Counted from the first letter of the stretch, positions 19,010 to 27,777 are shown. The stretch is DNA of 64,000 bases from Micromonospora sp. NBC_00421 (GCF_036017915.1 NZ_CP107929.1:4902001-4966000), one strand, 5' to 3'. Program-made: numbers and translations. The notes: generated from the sequence alone by a model not told the origin.

Positions 19010-20742
19010 ACCGCCGTCCCTTCGACCCGCGTCTGCTGCGCCGGGTTCCCGCGGCCCGGCGCGACCTCGCCGTGCTCGCCGCCCTCGGCGGACTCACCGC
19101 GCTGCTTGTCGTCGCGCAGGCCACCGCCCTGGCCACGGTGCTCGCCACCGCCATCCACGGCCGGCTGGACACCGTCGCGCTGGCCGGCTTCGTCACCGCC
19201 GTCGGTGCGCGGGCCGTGGTCTCCTGGGGGCAGGGCACCGTCGCCGCGCGGGCCGCCGCCACAGTGAAGGCGACGCTCCGCGCCGATCTGCTCGCCGCCG
19301 TCGGCCGGCACGGGCCCGGCTGGGTCGCCGGTCAGCGGGCCGGGCAGCTCGCCACCCTCACCGGGCGCGGCCTCGACGCGCTGGACGCCTACTTCACCGG
19401 CTACCTCCCCCAACTCGTGCTCAGCGTCACCGTGCCGGCCGCCGTGCTGGCCCGGCTGGTCTTCGCCGACTGGAGCTCGGCCCTGATCATCGTGCTCACC
19501 ATCCCGCTGATCCCGGTCTTCGGCGCGCTGCTCGGCTGGCAGGCCCAGGCCGCCACCGAACGGCAGTGGCGTCGGCTGTCGATGCTCGGCGGGCACTTCC
19601 TCGACATGGTCGCCGGGCTGCCCACCCTGCGCGCGTTCGGTCGGGCCCGGGCGCAGACCGAGGTGGTCCGCCGGATGGCCGACGGGCACCGGGTCGCCAC
19701 CATGAAGACCCTGCGGATCGCCTTCCTCTCCGCGCTGGTGCTGGAGCTGGTCGCCACCCTGTCGGTGGCGCTGGTCGCGGTGCCGGTCGGCATCCGGCTG
19801 CTGGACGGCGGGATCACCCTGGCCACCGCGCTGCTGGTGCTGCTGCTCACCCCGGAGGCGTACCTGCCGTTGCGGGCGGCCGGTAGCCGGTTCCACGCCA
19901 GCATGGAGGGGCTCACCGCGCTGGACGAGGCGCTGACCGTCTCCGCCGTACCCGCCGGTCCGGCCGCCGCCGCCGGTCCGGTGGCCGCTGGTCCGGTGGC
20001 CGCTGGTCCGATGGCCGCTCGTCCGGTGGCCGCGGTCCGTCCGGCACCGTCGGGGGGCGGCGAGATCCGGTTCTACGACGTCACCGTCGCATACGAGCGG
20101 ACCACCGCCCTGCGGGACGTCACGCTCACCGTCCGACCCGGCGAGCGGATCGCCGTCGTCGGGCCGAGCGGCGCCGGCAAGAGCACCCTGCTCGGCCTGC
20201 TGCTCGGCTTCGTCACCCCGACCGCCGGCCGGATCACCGTCGACGGGGTCGACCTGGCCGACGTCGACCTGGACGACTGGCGTCGGCGGATCGCCTGGGT
20301 GCCGCAGCGGGCCCACCTGTTCGCCGCCACGTTGGCCGACAACATCCGGCTCGGTGCCCCCGACACCCCGGACGCCGCCCTGGCCGACGCGGTCGCCGAC
20401 GCCGCGCTGGACGAGGTCGTGACGGCCCTGCCCGACGGGCTGGACACCCTGCTCGGCGAACGCGGCCACGGGCTGTCCAGCGGTCAACGGCAGCGCGTCG
20501 CGCTGGCCCGAGCGTTCCTCCGGGACGCCCCGCTGGTGCTGCTGGACGAGCCGACCGCCCGGCTGGACACGGCGAGCGAGACGACAGTCCTGGACGCCAC
20601 CCGGCGACTGGTGGCCGGCCGTACCGCCCTGCTGGTGGCGCACCGGCCGGCGCTGTTGGCGGACGCCGACCGGGTGCTGCACGTCGCCGCCGGCCGGGTG
20701 ACCGAACTGACCCCGAGCCCGGCCGGGGAGGCCAGTCGATGA
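19006..20742 (+). CDS. cydD: Thiol reductant ABC exporter subunit CydD
   Basis: A 578-residue ABC half-transporter: six membrane helices (to about 320), then an ATPase domain with Walker A GPSGAGKST (about 386), signature LSSGQRQRVALARAF (about 491) and Walker B LVLLDEPTA. CydDC exports glutathione/cysteine-type thiols needed for haem-bd oxidase assembly. The helix-nucleotide domain linker (about 323-345) is a tandem repeat of GPVAA units made by four 15-bp copies. GTG 19006 overlaps cydB by 4 bases, and the stop overlaps cydC (ATGA). Confidence 0.94.
   Translation: MNRRPFDPRLLRRVPAARRDLAVLAALGGLTALLVVAQATALATVLATAIHGRLDTVALAGFVTAVGARAVVSWGQGTVAARAAATVKATLRADLLAAVGRHGPGWVAGQRAGQLATLTGRGLDALDAYFTGYLPQLVLSVTVPAAVLARLVFADWSSALIIVLTIPLIPVFGALLGWQAQAATERQWRRLSMLGGHFLDMVAGLPTLRAFGRARAQTEVVRRMADGHRVATMKTLRIAFLSALVLELVATLSVALVAVPVGIRLLDGGITLATALLVLLLTPEAYLPLRAAGSRFHASMEGLTALDEALTVSAVPAGPAAAAGPVAAGPVAAGPMAARPVAAVRPAPSGGGEIRFYDVTVAYERTTALRDVTLTVRPGERIAVVGPSGAGKSTLLGLLLGFVTPTAGRITVDGVDLADVDLDDWRRRIAWVPQRAHLFAATLADNIRLGAPDTPDAALADAVADAALDEVVTALPDGLDTLLGERGHGLSSGQRQRVALARAFLRDAPLVLLDEPTARLDTASETTVLDATRRLVAGRTALLVAHRPALLADADRVLHVAAGRVTELTPSPAGEASR
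19975..20034 (+). repeat. Four 15-bp tandem copies in the CydD linker
   Basis: Units of GGTCCGGTGGCCGCT repeat four times with few changes, encoding (GPVAA)2-GPMAA-RPVAA between membrane and ATPase domains. In-frame copy-number change would alter linker length without breaking the frame. Confidence 0.75.
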
Positions 20743-22598
20743 CCACCGGTCCCGTTCCCGCCGTTCGACCCGAGCGGGTGGTGCTGCGGCTGGCCCGGCC
20801 GTACCTGGGTCGGCTGCTCGGGGCCGGGCTGCTCGCCTCGGCCACCGAGTTCGCCGGGCTGGCCCTGATGGCCACCGCCACCTGGCTGCTGATGAGCGCC
20901 GCCGGCCAGCCACCGCTGGACCGGCTCACCGTCGCCATCGTCGCCGTCCGGGCACTGGCCATCAGCCGGGGCGTGCTGCGTTACACCGAACGACTCGCCG
21001 GCCACGACGCCGTACTCCGCATGATCACCGACGTCCGGGCCAGAGTCTTCGCCACTCTCGCCACCCGACCCGGTTCCGCCGGCCACCGCACCGGGGACGC
21101 CCTGAGTCGGCTGGTCTCCGACGTGGAGGCGGTACAGGATCTGCTGCTCCGGGTCCTCGTACCCGGGGCGGCGGCTGCGCTGGTCGGGGTGCTGGCCGTC
21201 GGTGGGGCCGCCCTGGTCTCGCCGCCCTCGGCCGGGGTGCTCGCGGTCGGCCTCCTGGTCGCCGGGGTGGCGCTGCCGGTGCTGGCCACCGCACTGACCC
21301 GGCGGGCCGCCGACGAGGTGGCGCCGCTGCGCGGGGCGCTCGCCAGCGACGCCGTCGACCTCACCCACGGTGCCGCCGACCTGGCTGCCTTCGGGGCCAC
21401 CGACCAGGCGCTGCGGGCCGCGACGAGCCGCGCCGACCGGCTGGCCCGACTGGAGCGCCGGCTCGCCGCGACCGGATTCGCGGTGGACGCGGCGGGGGTG
21501 CTGGTGGCCGGGGCGACCGCCGCCGGGGTGGTGCTGACCGCACTGCGCTCCGGGGTGGACGGGGTACTGGTGGGCGTGCTCGCCGTCGGTGCCCTGGCCG
21601 CTGTGGAGATCGCGTTGGCGCTGGTCGGCGCGGCCCGACAGCGCACCCAGCTCCGCGCCGGCCTGGCCCGGGTCGCCAGCCTGCTCGACGGCCCGGCGGT
21701 GCCCGGTGCCGCGGTGTCCGACGGGCCGGTGTCCGACGGGCCGGTGCACGACGGGCCGGTGCACGACGGGCCGGTGCGTGATGGCCCGGTCGTCGGTGGG
21801 GCGGCGGGTGGCACGGTGGGGCGGCCGGGGGCGGCCGCGCACGACGTGCGGTTCGACGGGGTCGTCGTCCGGTACCGGGAAGGTGCCGCGCCCGCCCTGG
21901 ACGGGATCGGCCTCGACCTGCCCGCCGGCCGTCGGATCGCGATCGTCGGGCCGAGCGGCGCCGGCAAGAGCACGCTGGCCGCCGTGCTGACCGGAGCGGT
22001 ACGACCCGACGCCGGCCGGGTCACCCTGGCCGGCCGGGACGTGTCGACGTACCCGGCCGAGGAGCTGCCCCGGCAGATCGGCGGACTGCTCGCCGAGGCG
22101 TACGTCTTCCACGCCTCGGTGCGGGAGAACCTGCTGCTCGGCCGGCCGGACGCGGACGAGGCGGAACTGGCCGACGCGACCCGCACCGCCGGTCTGCTCG
22201 ACTGGGTACGCGCCCAGCCGGACGGTTGGGACACCCTGGTCGGTGAGGAGGGCGGTCAGCTCTCCGGTGGGCAGCGGCAGCGGCTCGCCCTGGCCCGGGC
22301 CCTGCTCGCCGCCCCCGGTGTGCTGGTGCTCGACGAACCGACCGAGGGCCTCGACCCGGTCGCCGCCGACGCGGTGCTCGCCGGGGTGCTGGCGGCCACC
22401 CCTGCCGGGCGCTCGGTGCTGCTGATCAGCCACCGGCTCAGTGGCCTGGCCGGTTTCGACGAGGTCGTGGTGCTGGTCGCCGGCCGGGTGGCCCAGCGCG
22501 GGCGGCACACCGACCTGGTCGCCGCCCCGGGCTGGTACCGGGACCAGTGGCTGCTGCAGGAGGCCGCCGAACGCGGATACCTGGCCCTGACGCCCTGA
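20739..22598 (+). CDS. cydC: Thiol reductant ABC exporter subunit CydC
   Basis: A 619-residue ABC half-transporter, partner of CydD. Membrane domain residues about 20-310 (LRYTERLAGHDAVLRMITDVRARVF is the CydC-type coupling region). The ATPase domain has Walker A GPSGAGKST (about 404), signature LSGGQRQRLALARALL and Walker B VLVLDEPTEGLD. The linker (about 325-352) is a five-fold repeat of (S/H)DGPV units. ATG overlaps the cydD stop by 4 bases. Last gene of the cyd operon; a GC stem lies just downstream. Confidence 0.94.
   Translation: MTTGPVPAVRPERVVLRLARPYLGRLLGAGLLASATEFAGLALMATATWLLMSAAGQPPLDRLTVAIVAVRALAISRGVLRYTERLAGHDAVLRMITDVRARVFATLATRPGSAGHRTGDALSRLVSDVEAVQDLLLRVLVPGAAAALVGVLAVGGAALVSPPSAGVLAVGLLVAGVALPVLATALTRRAADEVAPLRGALASDAVDLTHGAADLAAFGATDQALRAATSRADRLARLERRLAATGFAVDAAGVLVAGATAAGVVLTALRSGVDGVLVGVLAVGALAAVEIALALVGAARQRTQLRAGLARVASLLDGPAVPGAAVSDGPVSDGPVHDGPVHDGPVRDGPVVGGAAGGTVGRPGAAAHDVRFDGVVVRYREGAAPALDGIGLDLPAGRRIAIVGPSGAGKSTLAAVLTGAVRPDAGRVTLAGRDVSTYPAEELPRQIGGLLAEAYVFHASVRENLLLGRPDADEAELADATRTAGLLDWVRAQPDGWDTLVGEEGGQLSGGQRQRLALARALLAAPGVLVLDEPTEGLDPVAADAVLAGVLAATPAGRSVLLISHRLSGLAGFDEVVVLVAGRVAQRGRHTDLVAAPGWYRDQWLLQEAAERGYLALTP
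21714..21788 (+). repeat. Five 15-bp tandem copies in the CydC linker
   Basis: Five units related to GTGTCCGACGGGCCG encode VSDGP-VSDGP-VHDGP-VHDGP-VRDGP at the same structural position as the CydD repeat, but the unit sequence is different. Both halves of the transporter have therefore independently expanded their interdomain linkers. Confidence 0.75.
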
Positions 22599-22609
22599 AT
22601 GAACACCGG

Positions 22610-22632
22610 GGCCCGGCCCGACGTCCCGGGCC
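22610..22632 (+). terminator. GC stem-loop after cydC
   Basis: GGCCCGG (22610-22616) pairs with CCGGGCC (22626-22632) across a 9-base loop, 12 bases after the cydC stop. No T-run follows, so activity is uncertain. Confidence 0.35.
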
Positions 22633-22723
22633 GGTCGGCGTCCCGTACCCGGATCGGCGTCCGGAACGCGGGTCCGGGAATCTCCCCGACGCGCGGCGAC
22701 AGCTGTCGTGGCAGGGTGGTGCC

Positions 22724-23392
22724 ATGCATGCCTGCGACGAGGTGGGAATCGACGAGCGGTTGCGGGATCTGGCGTCCCGGCTGCACGGCCCGGCGCGGCT
22801 GAAGGACGAACTGATCCGTGAGGCACGGGGGGCCCTGGACGACGCCACCGAGGCGTACCGGGACGGTGGACTGCCGGCACCGGAGGCCGAACGTCGGGCG
22901 GTGGCCGACTTCGGCGCACCGGCCGAGCTGGCTCCGGCATACCAGGAGGAGCTGGCGGCCGGGGCGCTGCGCGGGCTGTCCCGGCGGGCGCTGCTGATCG
23001 CCGGGGTGCTGACGGTCGGCGGCGACCTGACCTGGCGGGGATCGAGTTGGAGCGGTGGACCGCCCCCACCGGCCGGCTATCAGCTGCTCGCCGGTTCGAT
23101 GAACGGAATCTGGCTGGCCGTGGCCGGGCTGGCACTGGCGGCCCTGCTGGGCGGTCGCTGGGCGGCCCGGCGGGGGTCGGCCACCACGTCGGCGGGTCGG
23201 CTGCTCGGGTGGGCGCTGGTCGGCACGCTGGCGCTCGGCGCGGTCGCCGGGATGGCGCTCTTCGCCTGGTCGGTCGAGCTGTGGGACGCCGCCCTGACCT
23301 GGCCGCCGATGATCGTCGGTGCGCTGCTGGCCGGCGCCGCCCACTTCGCCCTGTTCCGGGCCGGTCGCTCCTGGCTGGTCGCCGCCCGCTGA
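22724..23392 (+). CDS. HAAS/permease-prefix domain membrane protein
   Basis: A 222-residue protein. The N-terminal helical domain (about 1-85: IDERLRDLASRLHGPARLKDELIREAR, AERRAVADFGAPAELAPAYQEEL) is of the HAAS/permease-prefix type that usually couples a membrane protein to a PadR regulator. Four hydrophobic helices follow (about 90-110, 125-145, 160-185, 195-215). ATG 22724 has AGGGTGG upstream. The convergent PadR gene next to it fits the common padR-HAAS pairing. Probably a membrane signalling or anti-regulator component; function not established. Confidence 0.8.
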   Translation: MHACDEVGIDERLRDLASRLHGPARLKDELIREARGALDDATEAYRDGGLPAPEAERRAVADFGAPAELAPAYQEELAAGALRGLSRRALLIAGVLTVGGDLTWRGSSWSGGPPPPAGYQLLAGSMNGIWLAVAGLALAALLGGRWAARRGSATTSAGRLLGWALVGTLALGAVAGMALFAWSVELWDAALTWPPMIVGALLAGAAHFALFRAGRSWLVAAR

Positions 23393-23490
23393 CGGCGCCA
23401 CTTCACCGACCCCGTGGCCGCCCACGTCCCGGGGCGCGAAAAGCCGGTCCCGACGTGCGGGTGGCCGGCGGAGAACCGGTCCCGGTGGGA

Positions 23491-23832
23491 TCAGGCCGGC
23501 GCGGCGGGTGGGCCGGCGGGGTCGAGGAACCGGCCGACGGTGACACTGAACTCGCGCCAGCCGGCCCGCTCGCCGGCCAGGGACGCCCGACCTGAGTCGG
23601 TGAGCCGGTACGTCCGCCGCTCCCGGCCGTTGACCGTGCTCCAGGAACTGGCCACGTGCCCGGCCCGCTCCAGCCGGCGCAACGCCGGATAGATGGTGCC
23701 GGTCGGCAGATCGAGCTGGCCGTCGCTGCGGGCGCGCAGCGCCTCGATGACGGCGTAGCCGTGCAGTTCGCCCTGCTCCAGCACGGCCAGCAGCAGGGCG
23801 TCGAGGTGGCCGTGCAGCGCCTGAGCCTTCAT
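23491..23832 (-). CDS. PadR family transcriptional regulator
   Basis: A 113-residue winged-helix regulator. The PadR core is clear: LDALLLAVLEQGELHGYAVIEAL, LPTGTIYPALRRLERAGHV and SSWSTVNGRERRTYRLTDSGR, with a short C-terminal helix (subfamily 2 length). A GTAG-N5-CTAC dyad begins 3 bases upstream of its ATG, implying autorepression. The same dyad occurs twice over the cydA promoter. It lies convergent to the HAAS membrane protein gene and follows the cyd operon, so it is the best candidate for the cyd regulator. No Shine-Dalgarno is visible. Confidence 0.92.
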   Translation of the reverse strand: MKAQALHGHLDALLLAVLEQGELHGYAVIEALRARSDGQLDLPTGTIYPALRRLERAGHVASSWSTVNGRERRTYRLTDSGRASLAGERAGWREFSVTVGRFLDPAGPPAAPA

Positions 23833-23834
23833 AC

Positions 23835-23847
23835 GTAGGTACGCTAC
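23835..23847. promoter_or_regulatory. GTAG-N5-CTAC operator at the padR start
   Basis: GTAG-GTACG-CTAC lies 3 bases upstream of the padR ATG and would overlap its core promoter. It matches both cydA-promoter dyads in half-sites and spacing, the basis for proposing PadR autoregulation and cyd control. Confidence 0.6.
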
Positions 23848-23903
23848 TTGTCAACCGCCCGAACCGCCAGCGATCGCAGGGCCCCGACGCCCGCGCGGCT
23901 CCG

Positions 23904-23940
23904 GCCGCCCGGGGCAGCTCCTGCCGCCCGGGGCAGCTCC
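23904..23940. repeat. Two 18-bp direct repeats
   Basis: GCCGCCCGGGGCAGCTCC occurs at 23904-23921 and 23923-23940, separated by one base, in the region between padR and the Asp-rich gene. No further copy or function is seen. Confidence 0.6.
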
Positions 23941-24045
23941 GGTCCCGGAGGTCCGCCGCCGTCGGGGCGCAGACTTCGACCATCTTCGGGGTACGGGTTC
24001 CGAGCGCCGCCGGGGTGCGGGGTCGGCACACGCCGGGACGCCCAT

Positions 24046-24051
24046 TAGGGT
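24046..24051 (+). promoter_or_regulatory. Candidate -10 (TAGGGT) for the Asp-rich gene
   Basis: TAGGGT lies 67 bases before the GTG at 24119. A weak TCGGCA-like -35 is about 17 bases upstream. It would give a leader of about 60 bases with a strong GGAGG site at its end. Confidence 0.35.
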
Positions 24052-24118
24052 ATGTGCCCAGAGTCACTTGGCGGCGGCACGTCGCCGAGTGGGCAACCCG
24101 ACGCACACGGAGGTCAGC

Positions 24119-25087
24119 GTGGCCCGCCAGTCGCCCCAACGGCCCGACGCCGACGAACCCGAGCTCGGCGACACCGACGGGCCGACCGGGCCCGACGTGG
24201 AGCCCGGCCCGGCCGACCGCTCGCTCTGGGAAGAGCTGAGCATCGATCCGGTCGAGATCGCCCTGCCCGCCGGCACCGGTTTCACGCTTCGGGCGTACCG
24301 GGCGGCGCGCGAGCTGACCCCGACGGACGTCGCCGAACGCGACGAGGACGACCCCTTCCTGGCCCGACGTCAGGTCGTCGAGGCCGAGGACGACGAGGAG
24401 GTGGTGATCCTCGACGAGGAGTTCGCCGCCCTGTCGGCCGAGGACGAGGCTGAGGCCGAGGACGACCGGAAGGACGCGGGCGACGGCAAGCGTGCAGGCG
24501 GGAAGGACGGCACCGACACCGACGATGCCGACACCGACGACGACGCGGATGCGGATGCGGATGCGGACGCCGACGGCGACGCCGACGGCGACGGCGACGA
24601 GGAGGAGGTGCCGGTCTTCCTGAGCCACAAGGGCCGGCTGCTGCTGTTCAAGACGCCCGAGTCGCTCGTCAGTTTCATCCGGTCGGGTGCCCCCAACGAC
24701 CTGTCCCAGCTGGACGGTTGGAATGAATTGTCCGAACGGGTCACACCGGCCGACATCGCTCCGCGCGACGAGGACACCTACGAGCTCGACCTGGTCGTGG
24801 AGAACCTGCGCGGCGGGCACGACACGTGGGACCCGACCCTCCTGATCGAGGCTGGCGAGGTGGCCCGTGACCTGTCGTACGCGCTGCGGCTACCAGCCGT
24901 GCTGGACATGCTCTCGGCCGGCTCCAGCCTGGACGACCTCGACGAGGCGCTGCGTGCATCTGTCAACGGCGGAGTCGGTGGTTTTCTCGGCCGTAGGCGG
25001 TTGAAGAAGATCGGGGCCCAGACCGCAAGCTTGGGTTGGCGCACCATTGTCGGCAAGATCTCTGCCGTCGTGGACTGGCGCGACTGA
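24119..25087 (+). CDS. Asp-rich hypothetical protein
   Basis: A 322-residue soluble acidic protein of unknown function. The N-terminal third is disordered, and about residues 97-163 are almost pure Asp/Glu/Ala (DADADADADADGDADG), coded by a GACGCGGATGCG-type microrepeat. The C-terminal half looks folded: VFLSHKGRLLLFKTPESLVSF, YELDLVVENLRGG and DLSYALRLPAVLDMLS, ending in a basic segment (FLGRRRLKKIG). GTG 24119 was chosen for a perfect GGAGG 5 bases upstream; ATG 24068 is open in frame but has no such site. It precedes the IS110-like conservon-associated gene by 65 bases on the same strand. Confidence 0.82.
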   Translation: MARQSPQRPDADEPELGDTDGPTGPDVEPGPADRSLWEELSIDPVEIALPAGTGFTLRAYRAARELTPTDVAERDEDDPFLARRQVVEAEDDEEVVILDEEFAALSAEDEAEAEDDRKDAGDGKRAGGKDGTDTDDADTDDDADADADADADGDADGDGDEEEVPVFLSHKGRLLLFKTPESLVSFIRSGAPNDLSQLDGWNELSERVTPADIAPRDEDTYELDLVVENLRGGHDTWDPTLLIEAGEVARDLSYALRLPAVLDMLSAGSSLDDLDEALRASVNGGVGGFLGRRRLKKIGAQTASLGWRTIVGKISAVVDWRD

Positions 25088-25152
25088 CTCCGAGCGGGGA
25101 CCATCAGTGGCTGGCAGAGAATAGACCTGTGTCCCGGGAGGAGGACGACGCC

Positions 25153-27777
25153 GTGGCGCTCGTGCGCGTGTACTGCGGTCTGGCTTCGGCAGATCCGGCC
25201 GACCGACCGGCCTCGGCCGGATCGACGCTGACGTCCGCCGTGGTCGACGACGCAGGCCGTCTGCTGCATGTCTACGAGATCGGTGACGACGCGGCGGGTT
25301 ATGCCCAGCTGGTCTCGCTGCTCGTGGAGCGGTCGGGCGGGCCGAGTGGTGTGGCGATCGCCGCCGACAGCGACGACCACGCGGTCACCTCGCTGCTGAG
25401 CGCAGCCGGCCGTCCACTGGCGATCGCCGACGACGACTCGGTCGACGACTTCGCCGAGCGGTTCGCCGACGACGACTCCCTGGAGGAGATGCAGTCCGCG
25501 CCGGCCGAACGGCGGGCGGTGGGTCTGGCCCGTGCCCTCCAGGCCGGCGCACTCTCCGCGGTCACCCTGCCGGCTTCCCGGGACCTGGCCGGCTTCAAGC
25601 AGGTCCTCGCGGCACACGCCGCCCTGTCCAGTGGTCGGCACTCCGCCGCCGTGGCACTGCGTGAGGTGCTCCGCGAGCTCTACCCGGCCGCCCTGCGGGC
25701 ATACCCGGATCCGGCCGAGCCGGTGGCCTTGGCCGTCCTCGACGCGCTACCCGAGCCGAACATGCTCGGCGGCACGTCGGCGCGGGGCCGTGACCTGTCG
25801 GTGGCCGCCGAGGCGGTCATCGCGCACCTCACCGCCGACGGGGTCGCCGAGGCCGGGGAGATCGAGGCGGCGGTCACCGCGCTGCGGGTGGCCATCTCCG
25901 AGACTCCGCGCCGGGCCACCGTCAACCGGGCGCTCACCTCCGCCGTCGCCGAGACCGTCCGACAGTCGGTCGCCGCGGTACGCGCCTGCGACGCCGGCTG
26001 CGAGGCGCTGGTGAGTGCACTCAGCACCCGGGTCAGCGCTCCGAGCCCGATGCCGGGCCGTCGGGCTGCCGCCCGCCGGGGCGAGCAGGTCGGCGAGCTG
26101 ACCGGCATCAGCGGCACCGGCACCGGCCTACGTCCGGTTCGGTCCGCCGAGCCGGCGCCGCCGGTCCCGACCGGTCGTCGTAGCCGCCCCGAGCCGGTCC
26201 CCGGTGGGGCGACCCCGGCCGCACCCCGACCGCTCGGCCCGCCGCCGGTGGCCCCCGCCCCGATCACCCCGCCGCCGGTGGCCCCCCAGCCGGTGACCCC
26301 GGCTGCCGTGTCCACCCTGCCGAGCTCGGTGCCGCCGGCGCGTACCGATCCGAGGACGCCGGTCCGGCACGGGTCGGACGCCCCGACGACGATGATCCCA
26401 CCGATCCGGCGCGGGGTGGACGCCCCGACCAACCGGCCGGTCTCGGCCCCGCCACCGCCTCCTCCGGGCATCACCCCGATCGCCCCGGCGCAACGCGGCA
26501 ACGTGCCGCCCGCCGAGGCCGGTGAGCCGTTCCGGCCGACGCTGACCACCGCCGCGATCAACAACGCCCGTGCCGAGCGGCAGCGCACCGTGATCCCGCC
26601 GCGACCGAAGACCACGGGTGCGCTCTCGACGCCCACCGGTGGATTCAGCGCGACCGATCTCAACGTCCCGGTGCCAGTTTCCCGCCCCGAGCCGGAGCCC
26701 GTCGCCCCGCCGGGATCGCGGGCGAACTGGCCGCTGGTCAACAACCCCGAGGACCCAGCCAACAGTTCGGCCAACAACCCGGTGGTCCCGGCCTACGGTG
26801 AGCGGGCCGGTCGAGCGACTGACGCTCCCGCCGACCCGGGTGCCGGGCGTCGGGTCACCCCGCCATGGCTCGCCGACGACCTGCCCCAGGAGCCGCCGAT
26901 GCTGCGGTTGGTGGAGCCGCCGCCGCTTGCCGATCGGGCGTTGCGGGGCGCGCTGGACGCCGCAGTCGATCCGCACCTGGACACCCCGCCGCTGCGGTTG
27001 GTGGACCGGGAGGAAGCCGGCCGTCCCGGCCGATCCACCCGGGCCGACCGTCCGGAACGCCTCGACCGTCCGGAACGCCTCGACCGTCCGGAACATCTGG
27101 ACCGCCCCGCCCGGGCCGACCGTCCCGCGCGCCTCGACCGTCCCGAACGGGCCGAGCGCTCCGAGCGGGCCAGCCGACTCGACCGTCCCGATCGGCTCGA
27201 TCGGGACGAAAGGCCGGAGCTCCTCGACCGTCCCGAACGGGTCGAGCGGTCGACCCGTAGCGAGCGGGCGGGCCTTGACCGTCGGCCGGAACCGGTCGAG
27301 CGCCGTCCCCCGCCGATGGAGCACCGGCCGCCGCCGGTTTCCGACGAGGGCGACGGTGACCTGCTGATCTTCGCGCAGGCCAAGTCGGCGTGGTTCGTCG
27401 GGCACGGCGACGAGAGCGACCTGCAATGGTCGTCCACCGCGGACACCGGTTGGCAGGCCGCCGAGAAGGTCGCCCAGCCTGCCGTCGGTGCGGAGACCTC
27501 GGCCGGGCTACCCAAGCGGGTCCCCAAGGCCAACCTGGTCCCCGGTTCGCCGCTGCGCGAGGAGCGTCCGCTGCGGATCGTCCGGGACGCCGCGAGCCTC
27601 GCCGAGAACACCACCGGCTACTTCCGTGGTTGGCGTCGTGGGCAGGAGATCGGTGGTTTCGCGGTCGGTGGCCGGCCGGGGCGTGAAGCGGCCGGTGGCT
27701 GGGACTTCAGCCGGGATCCGACCGAACGGGAAGACGACCGGGAGTACGAGTTCCGCTCTGCCGGCTACCGGTCCTGA
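25153..27777 (+). CDS. IS110-transposase-like N-domain fused to a conservon-kinase-type C-terminal tail
   Basis: An 874-residue protein. Residues about 1-100 (AVVDDAGRLLHVYEIGDDAAGY, GVAIAADSDDHAVTSLLSAAGRPLA) follow the order of an IS110 DEDD transposase, and 150-270 (ALREVLRELYPAALRAYPDP) match its coiled-coil domain. The first catalytic Asp (GIDxx) reads VYCGLA and the VAIE Glu reads VAIAA, so it should be inactive. A Pro/Arg-rich disordered linker (about 300-730) contains repeated DRPE(R/H)L units. The tail (about 739-850) has IFAQAKSAWF, ADTGWQAA, GLPKRVPKANLVPG and YFRGWRRG, the same four blocks in the same order as the sensor kinase tail at 29463-33125. GTG 25153 has GGGAGGAGG 8 bases upstream; GTG 25129 is the alternative. 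Confidence 0.85.
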   Translation: MALVRVYCGLASADPADRPASAGSTLTSAVVDDAGRLLHVYEIGDDAAGYAQLVSLLVERSGGPSGVAIAADSDDHAVTSLLSAAGRPLAIADDDSVDDFAERFADDDSLEEMQSAPAERRAVGLARALQAGALSAVTLPASRDLAGFKQVLAAHAALSSGRHSAAVALREVLRELYPAALRAYPDPAEPVALAVLDALPEPNMLGGTSARGRDLSVAAEAVIAHLTADGVAEAGEIEAAVTALRVAISETPRRATVNRALTSAVAETVRQSVAAVRACDAGCEALVSALSTRVSAPSPMPGRRAAARRGEQVGELTGISGTGTGLRPVRSAEPAPPVPTGRRSRPEPVPGGATPAAPRPLGPPPVAPAPITPPPVAPQPVTPAAVSTLPSSVPPARTDPRTPVRHGSDAPTTMIPPIRRGVDAPTNRPVSAPPPPPPGITPIAPAQRGNVPPAEAGEPFRPTLTTAAINNARAERQRTVIPPRPKTTGALSTPTGGFSATDLNVPVPVSRPEPEPVAPPGSRANWPLVNNPEDPANSSANNPVVPAYGERAGRATDAPADPGAGRRVTPPWLADDLPQEPPMLRLVEPPPLADRALRGALDAAVDPHLDTPPLRLVDREEAGRPGRSTRADRPERLDRPERLDRPEHLDRPARADRPARLDRPERAERSERASRLDRPDRLDRDERPELLDRPERVERSTRSERAGLDRRPEPVERRPPPMEHRPPPVSDEGDGDLLIFAQAKSAWFVGHGDESDLQWSSTADTGWQAAEKVAQPAVGAETSAGLPKRVPKANLVPGSPLREERPLRIVRDAASLAENTTGYFRGWRRGQEIGGFAVGGRPGREAAGGWDFSRDPTEREDDREYEFRSAGYRS

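Noticed and set aside
25153..27777. An intact IS110 insertion sequence
   Set aside because: No terminal sequences, no C-terminal transposase domain with the catalytic Ser, catalytic acids replaced, and the gene continues into a conservon-type tail; it is a resident gene.
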